Source: Siphonodentalium dalli | Taxonomy: Eukaryota > Mollusca > Scaphopoda > Gadilida > Siphonodentaliidae | DNA length: 64,000 bases | NCBI GenBank assembly: GCA_032622095.1 | Contig: CP136067.1 | Span: forward strand, 91,134,707 to 91,198,706 | Direction: 5' to 3' | Shown here: positions 1 to 11,288 of the stretch, one piece after another | Numbering within the stretch: position 1 is the stretch's first letter | Layout: the number at the start of each line of letters is the position of its first letter | Made by a program: the position numbers and the translations under genes | Notes under the pieces: generated by a model | What the model saw: the letters and a program-made list of their open reading frames with translations, nothing else | What the model was told of the DNA's origin: nothing | Database searches by the model: none

Positions 1-770
1 TATAACAAACTTTGTAGCAGAATATCGCTGAATAGACGGGTATGAGAGGAAACTAACTGCAATTGTGACTGTGTATTGACTTTAAAGGCCCACTTAATTT
101 TCGAGTCACCAATTTTGTTTATAGTATATACGGTTTTAATAACAATTTATGCCATACAATATGAATAAAATACTATAATTCATCACCAATTGAAACGTTT
201 ATGTCTCAGAAGATAATAGAAAAGAGCGGAATTCAAACTAAAGATGGATTTTCAATGGAAGGGGGATAAATATCTTTAAAATATAGAGTTATTCCCCCTC
301 AATTGAAAATAATACACTTTGCTCAATAAACTAGATGAAACTTCAGCAGCACAAAAACACGTCGGTAACTCAACAAAAACAACATGTTTATTTTACCGGT
401 TTATTAACAGTACCAGATAAGTTGACAATACAATGTTAGAGAGCTTCCTATTTCAAATGGTATAATATGGCATATATTTTTTTATATATGTGACATGGGG
501 GTTGATATTCCTTTCAAATACATGTTGCCAGTTCGGACAGACTGTATCTCTTACATGTAGTTTATTTCAGTCATGCAATTATCGTGTTTTCAACTTTCCA
601 TAATAAACGATAAACTGATACTTTCTTCTTTCTAATAATAAAAATTTTGGTATTAGAATGGGATGTATAAATGTACTATATGTGAATACTAGCATAATAG
701 TATTTTTTATTCCTCGTGTGGTTTTTGTTGAGGGGGGGTGCAATTTTGATTCATTTCTGGTTAAAAACGC
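1..770. other. No gene seen
   Basis: AT-rich sequence with only the hairpin at 248-310. The 95-codon minus-strand frame ending at 579 runs into the neighbouring minisatellite and looks spurious. Confidence 0.5.
248..310. repeat. Short imperfect hairpin
   Basis: Positions 248-269 and 289-310 are inverted copies (ATTTTCAATGGAAGGGGGAT against ATTTTCAATTGAGGGGGAAT read from the other end) with a 19-base loop. This is probably the remnant of a small foldback element. Confidence 0.6.
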
Positions 771-782
771 CCAAAATAGAAA

Positions 783-912
783 ACCTTCGGAATAGCGAAC
801 CTTCGGAATAGTTAAACTTCGGAATAATGAACTTTCGGAATAAGGAACCCTCGGAATAATGAACATTCGGAATAGCGAACCTTCGGAATAATGAACCTTC
901 GGAATAGAGAAC
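783..912. repeat. Minisatellite of about 15 bp (AACCTTCGGAATAG-type)
   Basis: About nine degenerate head-to-tail copies of a 14-16 bp unit built on CCTTCGGAATA. The two minus-strand open frames across it are artefacts of the repeat. Confidence 0.85.
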
Positions 913-918
913 CCTACT

Positions 919-1297
919 CATGTTGGGGTATATATGGACCCTCCTGCATCTAGACATGACAATCGCCAAACCTCGGTGATTTCCGTAGCATTCTATTTTC
1001 TCAAGAACGATAATCCGAGAAGTTGCGATTGCTAGACATGACACAGGTATAGCTGTCTTAGGTATGGCCCCATGAATATTTTCTAAAAATGGCCCTTAAG
1101 ATATTGAGCCCCAAATTGGAGCCCGTGCAGAAAAAATCAAAGTCAGCTATACTTGTGTCATGTCTAGATATAGGAGGGCCCATATATACCCCAACATTCA
1201 TATTATATGCCAAGAATTGAAAGGTATGGGTCCATAAATATTTTCTAACAATGGCCCTTAAAATATTGAACCCGAAATTGGGGCCCGTGCAGAATAA
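919..1297. repeat. Inverted plus direct repeat pair
   Basis: Positions 919-961 (ATGTTGGGGTATATATGGAC...) recur inverted at 1157-1197, and 1031-1053 recurs inverted at 1144-1166. A separate 70-bp block (GGTATGGCCC...GCCCGTGCAG) at 1061-1130 recurs in direct orientation at 1224-1293. Together they look like a nested or rearranged foldback element. Confidence 0.7.
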
Positions 1298-1442
1298 TTC
1301 TATCTCCTAGTTTGAAACATCCTGAAACACCTTGAAAAAACCGCGTCAAGTCGTGCGTCGTAAAGTTGATTTTTATTGGTTATAGTATAACTAACTAGCA
1401 ACTAGCAATTAGCAACCAGCATGTCCCCTTCGGCTTTCCATA

Positions 1443-1975
1443 GATTTCGACGAAATTTGATACTTAGGGATACTTGTGTCCGGGGAGTGTTTTGGATGGG
1501 TCAAATCGTGACCCCGACATGGCATTGACCTTTAAAACAGTCAATTCAAGGTCAAATTGCGTAAAACGGACGGATTTCGACGAAGTTTGATACCTAGGGG
1601 TACTTTTGTCCGGTGGGTGTCTTGGACGGGCCAAATCGTGATCCCAGGGTGACTTTGACCTTCAATATGGTCAATCAAAGGTCAAATCGGGTAAAACGGA
1701 TGGATTTCAACGAAATTTTATAACTATGGGTACTTTTGTCAGGGGAGTGTTTTGGAAGGGTCAAATCGTGACCCCAACCTGACATTGACCTTCAAAATGG
1801 TCAATTAAAGGTCAAATCGGGTAAAACGGACGGATTTCGACGACATTTGATACATAGGGATACTTTTCTCCGGGGAGTGTTTTGGACGGGTCAAATCATG
1901 ACCCCGACCTGACCTTGACTTTCAAAATAGTCAATTCAAGGTCAAATCGCGCCTTTCGCCGGTTCCACCAGCTAG
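1443..1975 (+). mobile_element. 130-bp tandem array ending in a Helitron-like 3' terminus
   Basis: Four units start at 1443, 1573, 1703 and 1833 with GATTTCGACGAAATTTGATA or close variants, giving an exact 130-bp period. The last unit runs into CCACCAGCTAGT, and the CTAG at 1972-1975 followed by T fits a Helitron 3' end. The same unit and the same kind of end recur at 52580-53012, so the array travels with the element. The 5' end is not defined. Confidence 0.6.
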
Positions 1976-2111
1976 TATAATAAAAAAGACAGCTTGAAGA
2001 ATATAATGTATAACACGAGAAACGGGAAAACTTGATATATGGAAGTATCCACATTTCCCACATGGAATTTGAAAGCTAGTTTATATTATAATTATATTAT
2101 AATTTATATTT

Positions 2112-2294
2112 ATGGCTAAAAATATGATCTTGGTGGCGGTACCATTTCTGACTATGGTGTTCTTGTTAATATATGATGCGATTTTGTTGATTATCCGATA
2201 CCGTAATCATAACTGCGGATATGGAAAACGACAAAGGCTATACAAAACACACATTGCAATGACCTATTACCATATTCGCAATTATTATATGTAG
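2112..2294 (+). other. Short open frame with a hydrophobic N terminus, upstream of the lectin relic
   Basis: The 60-codon frame starts MAKNMILVAVPFLTMVFLL, which would pass as a signal peptide, and lies 50 bp before the decayed lectin exon. I see no phase-1 donor that would join it to that exon, and it has no PAN-like cysteines. It may be a chance frame in AT-rich DNA, so I give it little weight. Confidence 0.15.
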
Positions 2295-2341
2295 TGGTTC
2301 ATTATGCGATGTGTGTCCTATAACTTCAATCAATCTGGCAG

Positions 2342-2543
2342 ATGTGTGTCCTACACAACTTGGCTATGCTCTGCACACTCTTGCTGGGACTAATGTCTGA
2401 AATACATCCCGACCAAGCGGAGTTGGTCTGATGGCAAAACACGCTGTGAAGCTGAGTCTGCGCACTTAGTTGTTATTGATAACCGCGGGTCATGCTAGAC
2501 GAACTGATGGCTCTCCTTGCTTCATCATTCGGACACAATGAGG
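2342..2543 (+). pseudogene. Decayed C-type lectin exon (first CTLD half), paralogue of the exon at 23563-23772
   Basis: After an acceptor-like TCTGGCAG the plus strand reads VCPTQLGYALHTLAG, then in another frame CLKYIPTKRSW and SAHLVVIDNR, then in the first frame MLDELMALLASSF, ending GAGG|GTATGT, a good phase-1 donor. Each block aligns with the intact exon at 23563-23772. The exon is 202 nt against 210, with net changes of about -6, -4 and +2, so it is frameshifted twice and the register left after both shifts reads through stops if uncorrected. The splice sites and phases survive. A 13-bp piece around the exon start (GATGTGTGTCCTA) is also present 33 bp upstream, so the boundary was partly duplicated. 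Assembly error is possible, but three independent indels suggest a pseudogene. Confidence 0.75.
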
Positions 2544-2734
2544 GTATGTAAAATAGAACACATTTCACACCAAATAAGTCAGAAATTATGAGCGATGTTT
2601 CCAATACCAGACAACAGAAACTAAAAAAAATTTCAATTGCCACGATTCGTATCACACAGCCTGTGACACAGGCATCACAAAAATCCACTCTTAACACTTT
2701 CATGACTGGATCTGCGCTGGCGCAACATTAAAGA

Positions 2735-3150
2735 CCCTGTACCAACGCATTGTCTTCTATATGCGAGTTGACAATAGGTTGCCTCGCATTACGATAATGC
2801 ATTGGCCTAACAGTTGTTTATCCTTTTTATCAAGTTTTTATATAATTTTGTATCATTGTTTTTACCGTTTGTTCTTACATTATGTAACAATTATTATCAA
2901 TTTTTATAATTTTTTCTTACATTCTATAACTATTTTTGGCATTTTTTTCTTATTTTCTTTAACAGTGTTATCTTTTTTTAAAATAATTTTTTCTTTCATT
3001 CTTTAACAATTTTGTACAATTGTTTTATTTTTTTTACATTATTTAGCAACTATAAAAATTAATATAAAATTTGTTAGGCCAATGCATTCTCTTATATACG
3101 CGAGGCGGCCTATTATCGACTCGCATATATAAGATAATGCACTGGTACAG
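2735..3150. mobile_element. Non-autonomous DNA element with inverted repeats of about 80 bp
   Basis: The left arm at about 2735-2815 (starting ACCCTGTACC) is repeated inverted at about 3074-3150 (ending GGTACAGGGT) with a few mismatches. Between them is a T-rich core of about 260 bp. The 81-codon plus-strand frame inside (2761-3006) is a low-complexity artefact. I cannot define a target-site duplication. Confidence 0.75.
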
Positions 3151-3155
3151 GGTTT

Positions 3156-4589
3156 TCGCAAATCAATACGAATTCCGTCGAAAAGGATAACAAAAGCTCA
3201 TAAGTAAGAGCATTCTTTATTAACTACATACCTATGGTGGTGGCATAACCATGTCCACTCTGTAGAAGAGACGATCATTGCAATTTCTGCAAGACTGACC
3301 ATTTCGATATTAAATAACCTCTTATGGTGCTTATATTTCACGAGAATAGGCTGGACAATAACGCAAACAAACTAACTCATGATTTACTAGATTTCACAAA
3401 CGAAATATATAGAACTTCGTCAAGTAGATAACGAGTCGAAACTTGATGTGACATGCGCTTAGCATGGCATATAGTCAGCAATCAGCAACAGTTTCTGATG
3501 ATGGTCTTATCAAAACATTTTGACATCTTTTTAACTCATTGGGAGTAATTTTCAAAAAAATTGAAATTCTACCTTTGGCATTAACTAATCTTGTTTTTGT
3601 GGGGTACGTTCTAAAATTATTTTCAAAATTCTAATAATCCGCTCCAGGGTCCAGCTTCCACCTCAAAATTCATGTCATCAGAACGAGGAGCAATTTGTCT
3701 GCGAGAAATTGGGACCTTGGTCCTCATCACATTTAGCCCCGAATCTTCTTTAATTTGCCTATAGCAGACAACCTCCCCTTTCTTTTGACATTCATACAGT
3801 TGTGCACCACCTTCATTATGTGGGGAAATTATAGGTTGTAAGCCATTATTTCTTTCACTCTACTTATGTTGACAAATAGTATAGTCGTTGTGGTGATTTT
3901 GGAGGGTGAACCTAGAAAACATTGTTATAAAGCCAGTTTTGGTGTCATCTTGGCCGGGAATGTTTGGAAAACAATATAACCAAAATCCGATAAAATCCAC
4001 TGTGGGGAATTTTTTCTACAGTCACTTGAATACAAGGGCGTTTCGTCATTATGACACAAAATTTCGTATTGTAGATAAATACAAATAGTTTACTTGTGTT
4101 AGCTCGCAAACCACTTATGCGTGACAAGTTCTCATGGATCATTGTCATGTGATGATACGATAGCATGAGCCACCACTAATTGAGTAAAACGCCAATGCAT
4201 GCGTGCGCACCATACATGTACATAAAGAGCGTTATACGAGCGTTGGAGGACAACACCACAATAATCCATGTGTGCGATCCAGTAATAAAGAGCGTTATCA
4301 TATCACGCCATAACGCACTTCACTGCAGTTGTGCAAGCCACGGGTCGCATTGTTCAGTTATTTCTCATTTATCACTTCGATTTTGTATCTCTAATTGTGA
4401 AAGTTGTAAAAGTAGCTTTTTTAGGAGTCGGTCACACGTTTCCTGTTGAAACCTAACGGTGACAACGTGCGCAGGGGATTTGTTTTGGTTAATTTGATTG
4501 CTTCATTCGTTGGTTCTCGTGTTCAATTTCATGATTGCATATTTATTCTCGCTCTATTTCATTTCTTATTTTTGATAATGGCTGACAAT
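3156..4589. other. Lectin intron, nothing recognised
   Basis: Unique-looking sequence. Short frames on both strands at 3906-4449 overlap each other and resemble nothing known. TAAAGAGCGTTAT recurs at about 4223 and 4286. Confidence 0.4.
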
Positions 4590-6430
4590 CGTCGGCCATG
4601 AGCTTGACCCAACTGAAGATCGCTGAGTCATATGTGGTTTTGGTTTTGTTAATGATCCACCGGTAACGGCTAGTGAACGAGTTATCCCGGTTGGGATTCT
4701 CTGTTACCCACGGTGAAGTTGAGAGGTACAATCAATCCGTCATTCAGACCGAAACGCCAGTAAAATACTAACTGACTATGCACCCGGTGCTTTTATTCAG
4801 TGGGTGGCCGATAATTTCGACCACAACATAGCAACCCTGGATGGCAGGGGGACCTTACATGAATCAATCAGCACTGAACTGAAGTGGCGTGTGATCATGA
4901 TACAAAATCGGTTGAGGGTTGATGAGCCCGTGAAGGACAAAGCAGTGTCCATCTCTCGATATGTTGATGTTATTGGCAAAGGAATTTCCAATATCAAACT
5001 GAAACCTCTTCTTCATTTGGCCATACCCTATACCCTCTCACCTGACCTCAGCACAGATCTCCTGTGGCACTCAGCATGATTTTTCAGTAAGAGTGAAAAA
5101 CCTAGCGCGAACTGGTCAGGTTTAATGCAAAGTGGTTACTCGCAGGACGACACTCTGATCGCTGAGAAATCAGATGTTCTGTTCCTTCCCGTCATCGATC
5201 TGAATCCGTCAGATGACGATTGCATTTATTCTACACTTATTTATGTTGAGGAACAGGCATGTAGATTGAAGATCCACACGCCATGTATCACTTTCGACCA
5301 GCCGTTGTGGTTCAAGGCTGTAAACATAATAAGTTCTATGTCGATGAACATAGTGTGTATGCTCGGAGGATTTCACACTGTAATGAGCTGCATGGGAAGT
5401 ATCGGTTCGATGATGAAGGGGTCGGGGTTAGAAGAAGCTTTTGAGAAAGTGTAAGGTCAGAACACAGTGACCCATATGATATCTGGAATGGCAGTGTCGA
5501 GGGCATTCCGTGGTAACTACCTAGTTGAGGCGGTGCTTTTCAATAAGTTGATAGCTGAAGTTGTCCCAGTTGAGAAGGACGGCAGTTCTGCGGATAATGA
5601 ATCGATACGGGAACAAGATGACATAGAAGTCTCACACGTGCAAGTTGCAACATGCTGATGTACACGTTGTTTGTGAAAACACGATGGGCAAAATCCACCA
5701 GAGTGAAATGGACGGAATACGAAAACTGTGTGCAGAGATTGAAATTGGAGTTGTTCCTATATCAGCGGCTGCGGACTCAACTGAACTGCTGAAGCTCGAG
5801 ATATGTATCAATAGTTATAAATCACTGCTTGTCAAAGAATCTCTCACAGCAAAATTGTGGGTGCAGTATATTAATTATGTGCAAAACCTGAAGAACTGTA
5901 TCCGCGCTGAGCGAACAAGGGGTTGGAACCTGCATATTGTAACAGTATGGAGGATGCTGAACCTCTTCGCAGCCACTGGTCATATAAATTACGCAAAGAG
6001 CTGCCGAACATATCTTCAAATGATGCTAGAATTGCCAGTGAAGCACCATTGGGTACATCAGTGTTTTGCGGAATATGGCTTCCATGTAGCTCGTATAAGT
6101 AGCATATTATGGGCGTTGTTATCAACCGATCTTATTATTGAACAAGTACTGATGAGATCTATCAAGAGTCGATGGGGTTTAGATCGAGGTAGAGGACTGA
6201 CAGAAACGGTACGTTTGCAGTGGATACTCAGTATGCACAGATTTGCAGAGATACACGATGTAATGATCGAGTTGACTAAAATTCGACATGGTACCAGTGA
6301 GCAGCACATGGAAATGTGAGAATCTAGGCGAAAGCGTAATTTCGATGATATGGTTAGTTTGCAAATCTGGTTTGATGAGCACGATCCCTTTCATACATGT
6401 GAGAAGAAACTCAGTCCGTTGTTAGTGTGA
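4590..6430 (+). pseudogene. Broken copy of an uncharacterised multicopy invertebrate protein family
   Basis: Three frames joined by two shifts read as one protein of about 600 residues. In order: LGFSVTHGEVERYNQSVIQ; ADNFDHN followed by TLDGRGT-x-H; KPLLHLAIPYTLSPDLSTDLLW; DLNPSDD...CITFDQPLWFKA; MLGGFHTVMS and GSGLEEAFEKV; MISGMAVSRAFRG; IRAERTRGWNLHI; FAATGHINYAKS; LSTDLIIEQVLMRSIKSRWG; and RGRGLTE. I recognise this motif order from long uncharacterised proteins that occur in many copies in molluscs, cnidarians and arthropods; I know of no assigned function. Lesions: TAA at 4664, a frameshift near 4755, TGA at 5077, TAA at 5452, a frameshift near 5640-5656 and TGA at 6317. There are no introns, terminal repeats or start codon that I can see. 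It lies inside the intron of the plus-strand lectin relic, as a mobile or retrocopied insertion would. Confidence 0.65.
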
Positions 6431-6940
6431 AACTTCCAACAAATTGGGTCAGTATTTTCAGGAATTAAATTTCCAACTGTAGATAATTTTGACTAAAGTT
6501 GTGAGGGTGTAACGCAATGCCATGTTATTTGCGTCTACTGCATGGTCCGTGCGGCCCGAAATTTGCTTTTGCCAATGTAATTGCAAAATGGAAATATTTT
6601 TTGTCAAATGTATTTATTTCGTTATCTTATAAGTCAACAGTAATTGTGATACTTCCTGATATAAATAGCTTGATCAGCAGCTATTTGCAACAACTTTCTT
6701 CGGTAATTGATGTGCCTCTTACCAAAACAATTCAGAAATGAAAATCAGTTTTGCGAAATGGACCAGCTTCTGAGCCGCACTATACTAACAAACCGCCATT
6801 GCGGCACATAATGTATATCCCATTGCATATATGTTCATTACAGTCGTAAGTTGGTACTTAGTTGTGAGTATTAAATCAGTCAGGCTAAATTCAAATTACA
6901 TGTATGTTTGCATTTGGCAAATTTGGCAAGTGTCAGCGCT
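6431..6940 (+). other. Downstream flank of the family pseudogene
   Basis: The 74-codon frame at 6517-6741 may be a further decayed piece of the protein family at 4590-6430, but I cannot align it to any motif. Nothing else was seen. Confidence 0.25.
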
Positions 6941-7234
6941 AACCTTGATCTGCCCACAAGGCAGTTATACGGACGAACCTTGGTCTGCCCACATGGCGGT
7001 TCTAGATGCGAACCTTGGTCTGCCGACATGGTGGATATAGAGGCGAACCTTGGTCTTCCCACATGGTAGTTACAGAGGCGAACCGTGGTCTACCAACATG
7101 GTGATTATAGAGGCTAACCTTGGTCTGCCCACATGGTAGTTACAGAGGCGAACTTTGGTTATCCCATATCGTTTGGTCTGCCCACATGGTGGCTATAGAG
7201 GCGAACCTTGGACTGCCCACTTGGCGGTTATAGA
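6941..7234. repeat. Minisatellite of about 38 bp
   Basis: Seven to eight copies of a unit containing CGAACCTTGGTCTGCCCACA and TGGTGGTTATAGAGG. Copies are 80-95% alike by eye. Open frames at 6831-7062 lie within it. Confidence 0.85.
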
Positions 7235-7888
7235 AAATCGGAACAAGCTCGACTCTCTATTTGAATAATTCGGATTTGTTGATGACAATTTCTCACTTTA
7301 TTTAAAGGTGCACAGTCCAATATGACACTGGGTAGTTCAAATTCCAATGAGGAAATGTTCAGCTGTCATGAACAATAAAACATCTGAATGTTACATGGGA
7401 TAACCGCGCGACAATCGGCTGATATCGTCTGAAAATTTAACTAATTTTAAAGGCGGAAAGTGTGTAATAGACATAACAATCAATTCAGTTTGGACTATTG
7501 CGCGATATACCAGTAATTCACTTTGGACGTCAGATCTACTGGTAATAGTTCGCTCAATCAGCTATTACCAGGCCCGACTCCCACCGTGAACAATTAAAGG
7601 TTATTACTTGGTTGGTTTGATAATAGGCCCGATATCAGCCCGAGATAACCTCAAATCAGCCTGAGACCGACAACCGAATCGCCACTTAGTAATTGACAGC
7701 TATTTTATATGAGTGTCGTCACACAAATCGTTATCTACACGTTGTTTAGCAACATCGCTCAGGTTTGTGATGTCTTATAATAACATTGCTCGAATTAGTG
7801 ATGTTGTAAACTGATATTACTCGGTTCAAGAGCAAATTGAAGCGATAGTTCGATAATAGGCCGTTCTGGACAAACCTGTCATATATAG
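7235..7888. other. No gene seen
   Basis: Unique AT-rich intron sequence with no open frame of interest. Confidence 0.4.
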
Positions 7889-8029
7889 AATATACGCATA
7901 GTGTTTATGAATAACAAATTTAATCCACGAGCGGGATTGGCGATTTACACCACGAGCTTCAGCGAGTGGTGTAAATCGCCAACCCCACGAGTGGATTAAA
8001 TTTGTTATTCAGAAACACTATGCGTATAT
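7889..8029. mobile_element. Near-perfect foldback hairpin (MITE-like)
   Basis: Arms of about 64 bp at 7889-7954 and 7966-8029 pair almost completely around an 11-base loop (GAGCTTCAGCG). The arms contain ATATACGCATAGTGTTT and AATTTAATCCAC. A young foldback insertion in the lectin intron is likely. Confidence 0.8.
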
Positions 8030-8033
8030 TTTG

Positions 8034-8199
8034 TTTATGCCACGATCTTTACAATGCGATGGATAAATACTTTTCTATTCAAATTGTATGCAGAAAGTTT
8101 AATCCACTCTGCGAAGTTTATGCCACGATCTTTACAATGCGATGGATAAACACTTTTCCGTTCAAAGTATATGGAGAAAGTTTTATCCACTCTGCGAAG
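8034..8199. repeat. Two-copy tandem repeat of about 83 bp
   Basis: GTTTATGCCACGATCTTTAC starts a unit at about 8034 and again at about 8117. Both units end with CACTCTGCGAA and are followed by TTTAATCAACAG duplicates. The TTTAATCCAC word is shared with the adjacent hairpin, so the two are related. Confidence 0.75.
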
Positions 8200-8413
8200 T
8201 TTAATCAACAGTGGGCACGTTTAATCAACAGGTGTTGATTAAATGTAAAATTTAAACAGATGGCTTTATTTATATAGTAAGATAGGCGATCGTGGTATAA
8301 ATCTATTTAATAATATCACGTAACCATCGGAACCAATTGATTACTCTACGTATGTCGAGTGACTGGAAACACAACTGTGATATTTTGTATCGATTGATCT
8401 CTTATATTTTCAG

Positions 8414-8616
8414 TGTACCTCTACATCGACGGACAAAACACACATAGTAACGGCACGATGTACCGATACGACGGTTGTGTGCTGCCTTTTGTCGACTGGC
8501 AGCGAGGGGAGTCGCCAACACTGGAATACCTCCTGCTACGTAGCACCGTATCGGGGTGGTTCATGTGGGACGGACCGGGCACCACACTGCGCCCCACAGT
8601 ATGTCAAATATTCTGA
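8414..8616 (+). CDS. Intact C-type lectin terminal exon (second CTLD half) of the plus-strand paralogue
   Basis: Following TTATATTTTCAG, the exon supplies two bases of a split codon and then encodes YLYIDGQNT, YRYDG, VLPFVDW, EYLLLR, GWFMWDGPG and RPTVCQIF before TGA at 8614-8616. It aligns end to end with the exon at 17621-17832: the same phase, the same WDGPG in place of WND, the same missing inner cysteines and the same RPT-x-CQI end. The matching upstream exon at 2342-2543 is frameshifted, so the gene as a whole looks broken even though this exon is open. The intron between them is about 5.87 kb, close to the 5.73 kb of the minus-strand copy, which supports a duplicated pair now arranged tail to tail. 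Confidence 0.75.
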
Positions 8617-8680
8617 AGACAATTTAAAAGGATTGGTCAGTTTATGACTGAATATAACACATTATGTGCAAACTGATAGG

Positions 8681-9355
8681 CATAGTTCATTCTCCTGATA
8701 CGCTGAGATATAGTTCAGTCCACTACTATACTGGACTGAATACTGTCATCTCGTACACAGGGTGAGAGAGAATCACTCATAGAGTTCAGTCCCCTGATAC
8801 GCTGGACTGAATACTGTCATCTCGTACACAGGGTGAGAGGGAATCACTCATATAGTTCAGTCCCCTGATACGCTGGACTGAATACTGTCATCTCGTACAC
8901 AGGGTGAGAGGGAATCACTCATAGAGTTCAGTCCCCTGATACGCTGGACTGAATACTGTCATCTCGTACACAGGGTGAGAGGGAATCACTCATAAAGTTC
9001 AGTCCCCTGATACGATGGACTGTAAGATAGAGTTCATTCCCCTGCTATGCTGGACTCTAAGACATAGTTCAGTCCACCACTACACTGGACTGAATACTGT
9101 CATCTCGAACACAGAGTGAGAGGGAATCACTCATATAGTTCGATCCCCTGCTACGCTGGACTCAATACTGACACAAATCACTCGTAGAGTTAGTCGCCTG
9201 CTACGCTGGTCTGACAAACATATAATAGTTCAGTCCCTTGCTACGCCAAACTGAATAATAACATCTCGAACACATAATCTGATGAAATCACTCAGAGTTC
9301 AGTCCCCTGATACGCTGGACTGAATACTTCCATCTCGAACACAGAATGAGAAGTC
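8681..9355. repeat. Minisatellite of about 72 bp
   Basis: About nine units of TTCAGTCCCCTGATACGCTG + GACTGAATACTGTCATCTCG + ACACAGGGTGAGAGGGAATC + ACTCATA, best conserved between 8779 and 9000 and degenerating to the right. AGTTCAGTCC and GGACTGAAT within the unit are inverted copies, so each unit can form a hairpin. It starts about 65 bp past the lectin stop codon. Confidence 0.85.
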
Positions 9356-11250
9356 ACTCACTATTGTATTTCATACTTTTGTCGACAATAATTCATTTTG
9401 CATTATTCTTAGAAACCCAACTGTCCATTTCATTCGGAAATTGGCTAGATCAAGACATAATGACATAATGACCGAACTCTGTATTGCAGCGTGTCCTCAG
9501 TGCAGTACATACTATTCGAGTGCTCTCTATTTGTATTTATTGCATGTCTAGCTGATGACATCACTTATACTGGAATTTCATTCAGAGGATATCACACGAG
9601 GACATGTATGCCATTAGAAATGTGTATAAATATAACTTATAATATCCATATGCATGTACTTTCTTTATACTTAACTCACGTTGGTAAACATTTATAGGAC
9701 GACAGAACATTCAACAGTTCTTTGTTTACCTATTTGGATGACCCTATACATATAAACACACAACGAAACTAGTGTGTTAAGTGGGTGTATCGATGTGCCG
9801 CGAGTGCCAGCGTGGAATGGTAGAACGAGAGGCGTATCCTCGAATTATATTCTTCCGCGATTTCACAAGTGCCGTAACGACAAATCCATTAACAAGTTTA
9901 TCGTTATGTGTCTATTACACGCCACCATTATACAAGTCGACGAATTAGGTAACTGACTTACAAGGTGTGTTCAGGCACATATAAGAATGATTGTTTTGTC
10001 ATGCGTGATTACCGAAGCGTCATACTGTTGATCCGAACGTCATTTACTTTTAGGATTTGCAATTGTGGCATATCAGAAACACTGTAAATGTAGGAACAAT
10101 CGTGTAATAATAGCCGAAATAGCACAACTCGGTTACCATCCAACTCTATATCACCAGCGTGTATCGTGTCCGTCATGGGAGCCGGTCCTGGGACCAACAT
10201 CCCAGTTTACAGGATGACATATAACAAGAACAAAGGGGCGTACCACCTACTAACTAACCCACATCAGAGTGACCTACGTTTCGCATGTGGCTAGTACTAT
10301 AAAACGTATGCTGGTGTAATATAGAAGACGGTTGAATCTCATATTGGTCACGATGTAAACAATGTACGTCGATGTATAGCATATCCTGAATTAAAACAAT
10401 TTCAGGCCAGTCAACGAAGAAGCAGCCGTAACACATTCGTGTGCATATTACCATCAACATACTGAACGAGATATATCGACACCAGTGCCGAGTATAATGT
10501 GTACACATGAGTGGTGCGAAGGAGCCACCGTATGTGTGGCTTTGTTCAAGGGTCACAACATGGTACGATATTTGAACAGCGTTCGATCCGACAATTCGAC
10601 CAAGCCAAGTGAGGATGTGCGTATGTGTGTGTGTGTGTGAGGGTGTGTGTGATGTTGTGTGTGCGTCAAGCGTGATTTGTGAGACTGAACATTCCTTCAC
10701 CTAGCGAGGTTTTGTAATTTTGAGAGGTACTTTTTCCCATGACCTCGCTATATGGTCTCGGTAAGGGAACCACAATTTTACACCAATTATCATATTGCAT
10801 TGTGGGATATACCTCGAAATACCGGTGCACAGTCAGTGGAGTGCGTTTTCATCTCGACATGTCTGCCGCTGCCAGATAACATTTTCACACACTAATGATT
10901 CTCATTGGTCTCACTCACAGAGGTAAATGCTATTTTTAGAAGAATTAATTTTTTTCGTTTTCAACTGGCGTAGCCTTTCATGATGATGCAAGCAGCTCGG
11001 CGAGGTAAATGTTATTTTTAGAAGTGTTTATTTTTCTCTCGTTTTCAATTATCTAGTTACACAATGATTTAGTTTTATCACCGCATTTTGTGAATTCATA
11101 AATGCAAAAAATATTGATCTCAACGTCTCAATCCTGCTTCAATAAATCTGATTTGTGGTTAGTTTTGGACTGAGTCGAAATTTGTAAGTACATCGGTATG
11201 TCTGTGTTCATGGCGAACACGTTTTATTACCACCTATCAGTGTAATTTTT
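9356..11250. other. Intergenic; no recognised gene
   Basis: Contains minus-strand open frames at 10009-10200 and 10254-10700 that match nothing I know; the second includes a GT-dinucleotide tract at 10620-10662 read as HTHTHT. AGGTAAATGTTATTTTTAGA occurs at about 10920 and 11002. Confidence 0.35.
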
Positions 11251-11288
11251 CACCCACTGACCGACGCGCGAAGCGCGTCCAGTGGGTG
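11251..11288. repeat. Strong GC-rich hairpin
   Basis: CACCCACTG (11251-11259) pairs with CAGTGGGTG (11280-11288), and inside it GACGCGC pairs with GCGCGTC around a GAA loop. It stands out in AT-rich DNA and may be a transposon subterminal hairpin. Confidence 0.7.

Noticed and set aside
2761-3006. 81-codon hydrophobic frame (many Phe, Ile)
   Set aside because: T-rich core of a long-TIR element; the composition alone gives the membrane-like look.
8681-9355. Regular 72-bp spacing, CRISPR-like at first glance
   Set aside because: The whole unit repeats, there are no unique spacers, and the context is a eukaryotic genome.
10254-10700. 148-codon minus-strand frame, the longest of that region
   Set aside because: Contains a GT-dinucleotide tract read as HTHTHT, matches no family I know and has no splice or start context.
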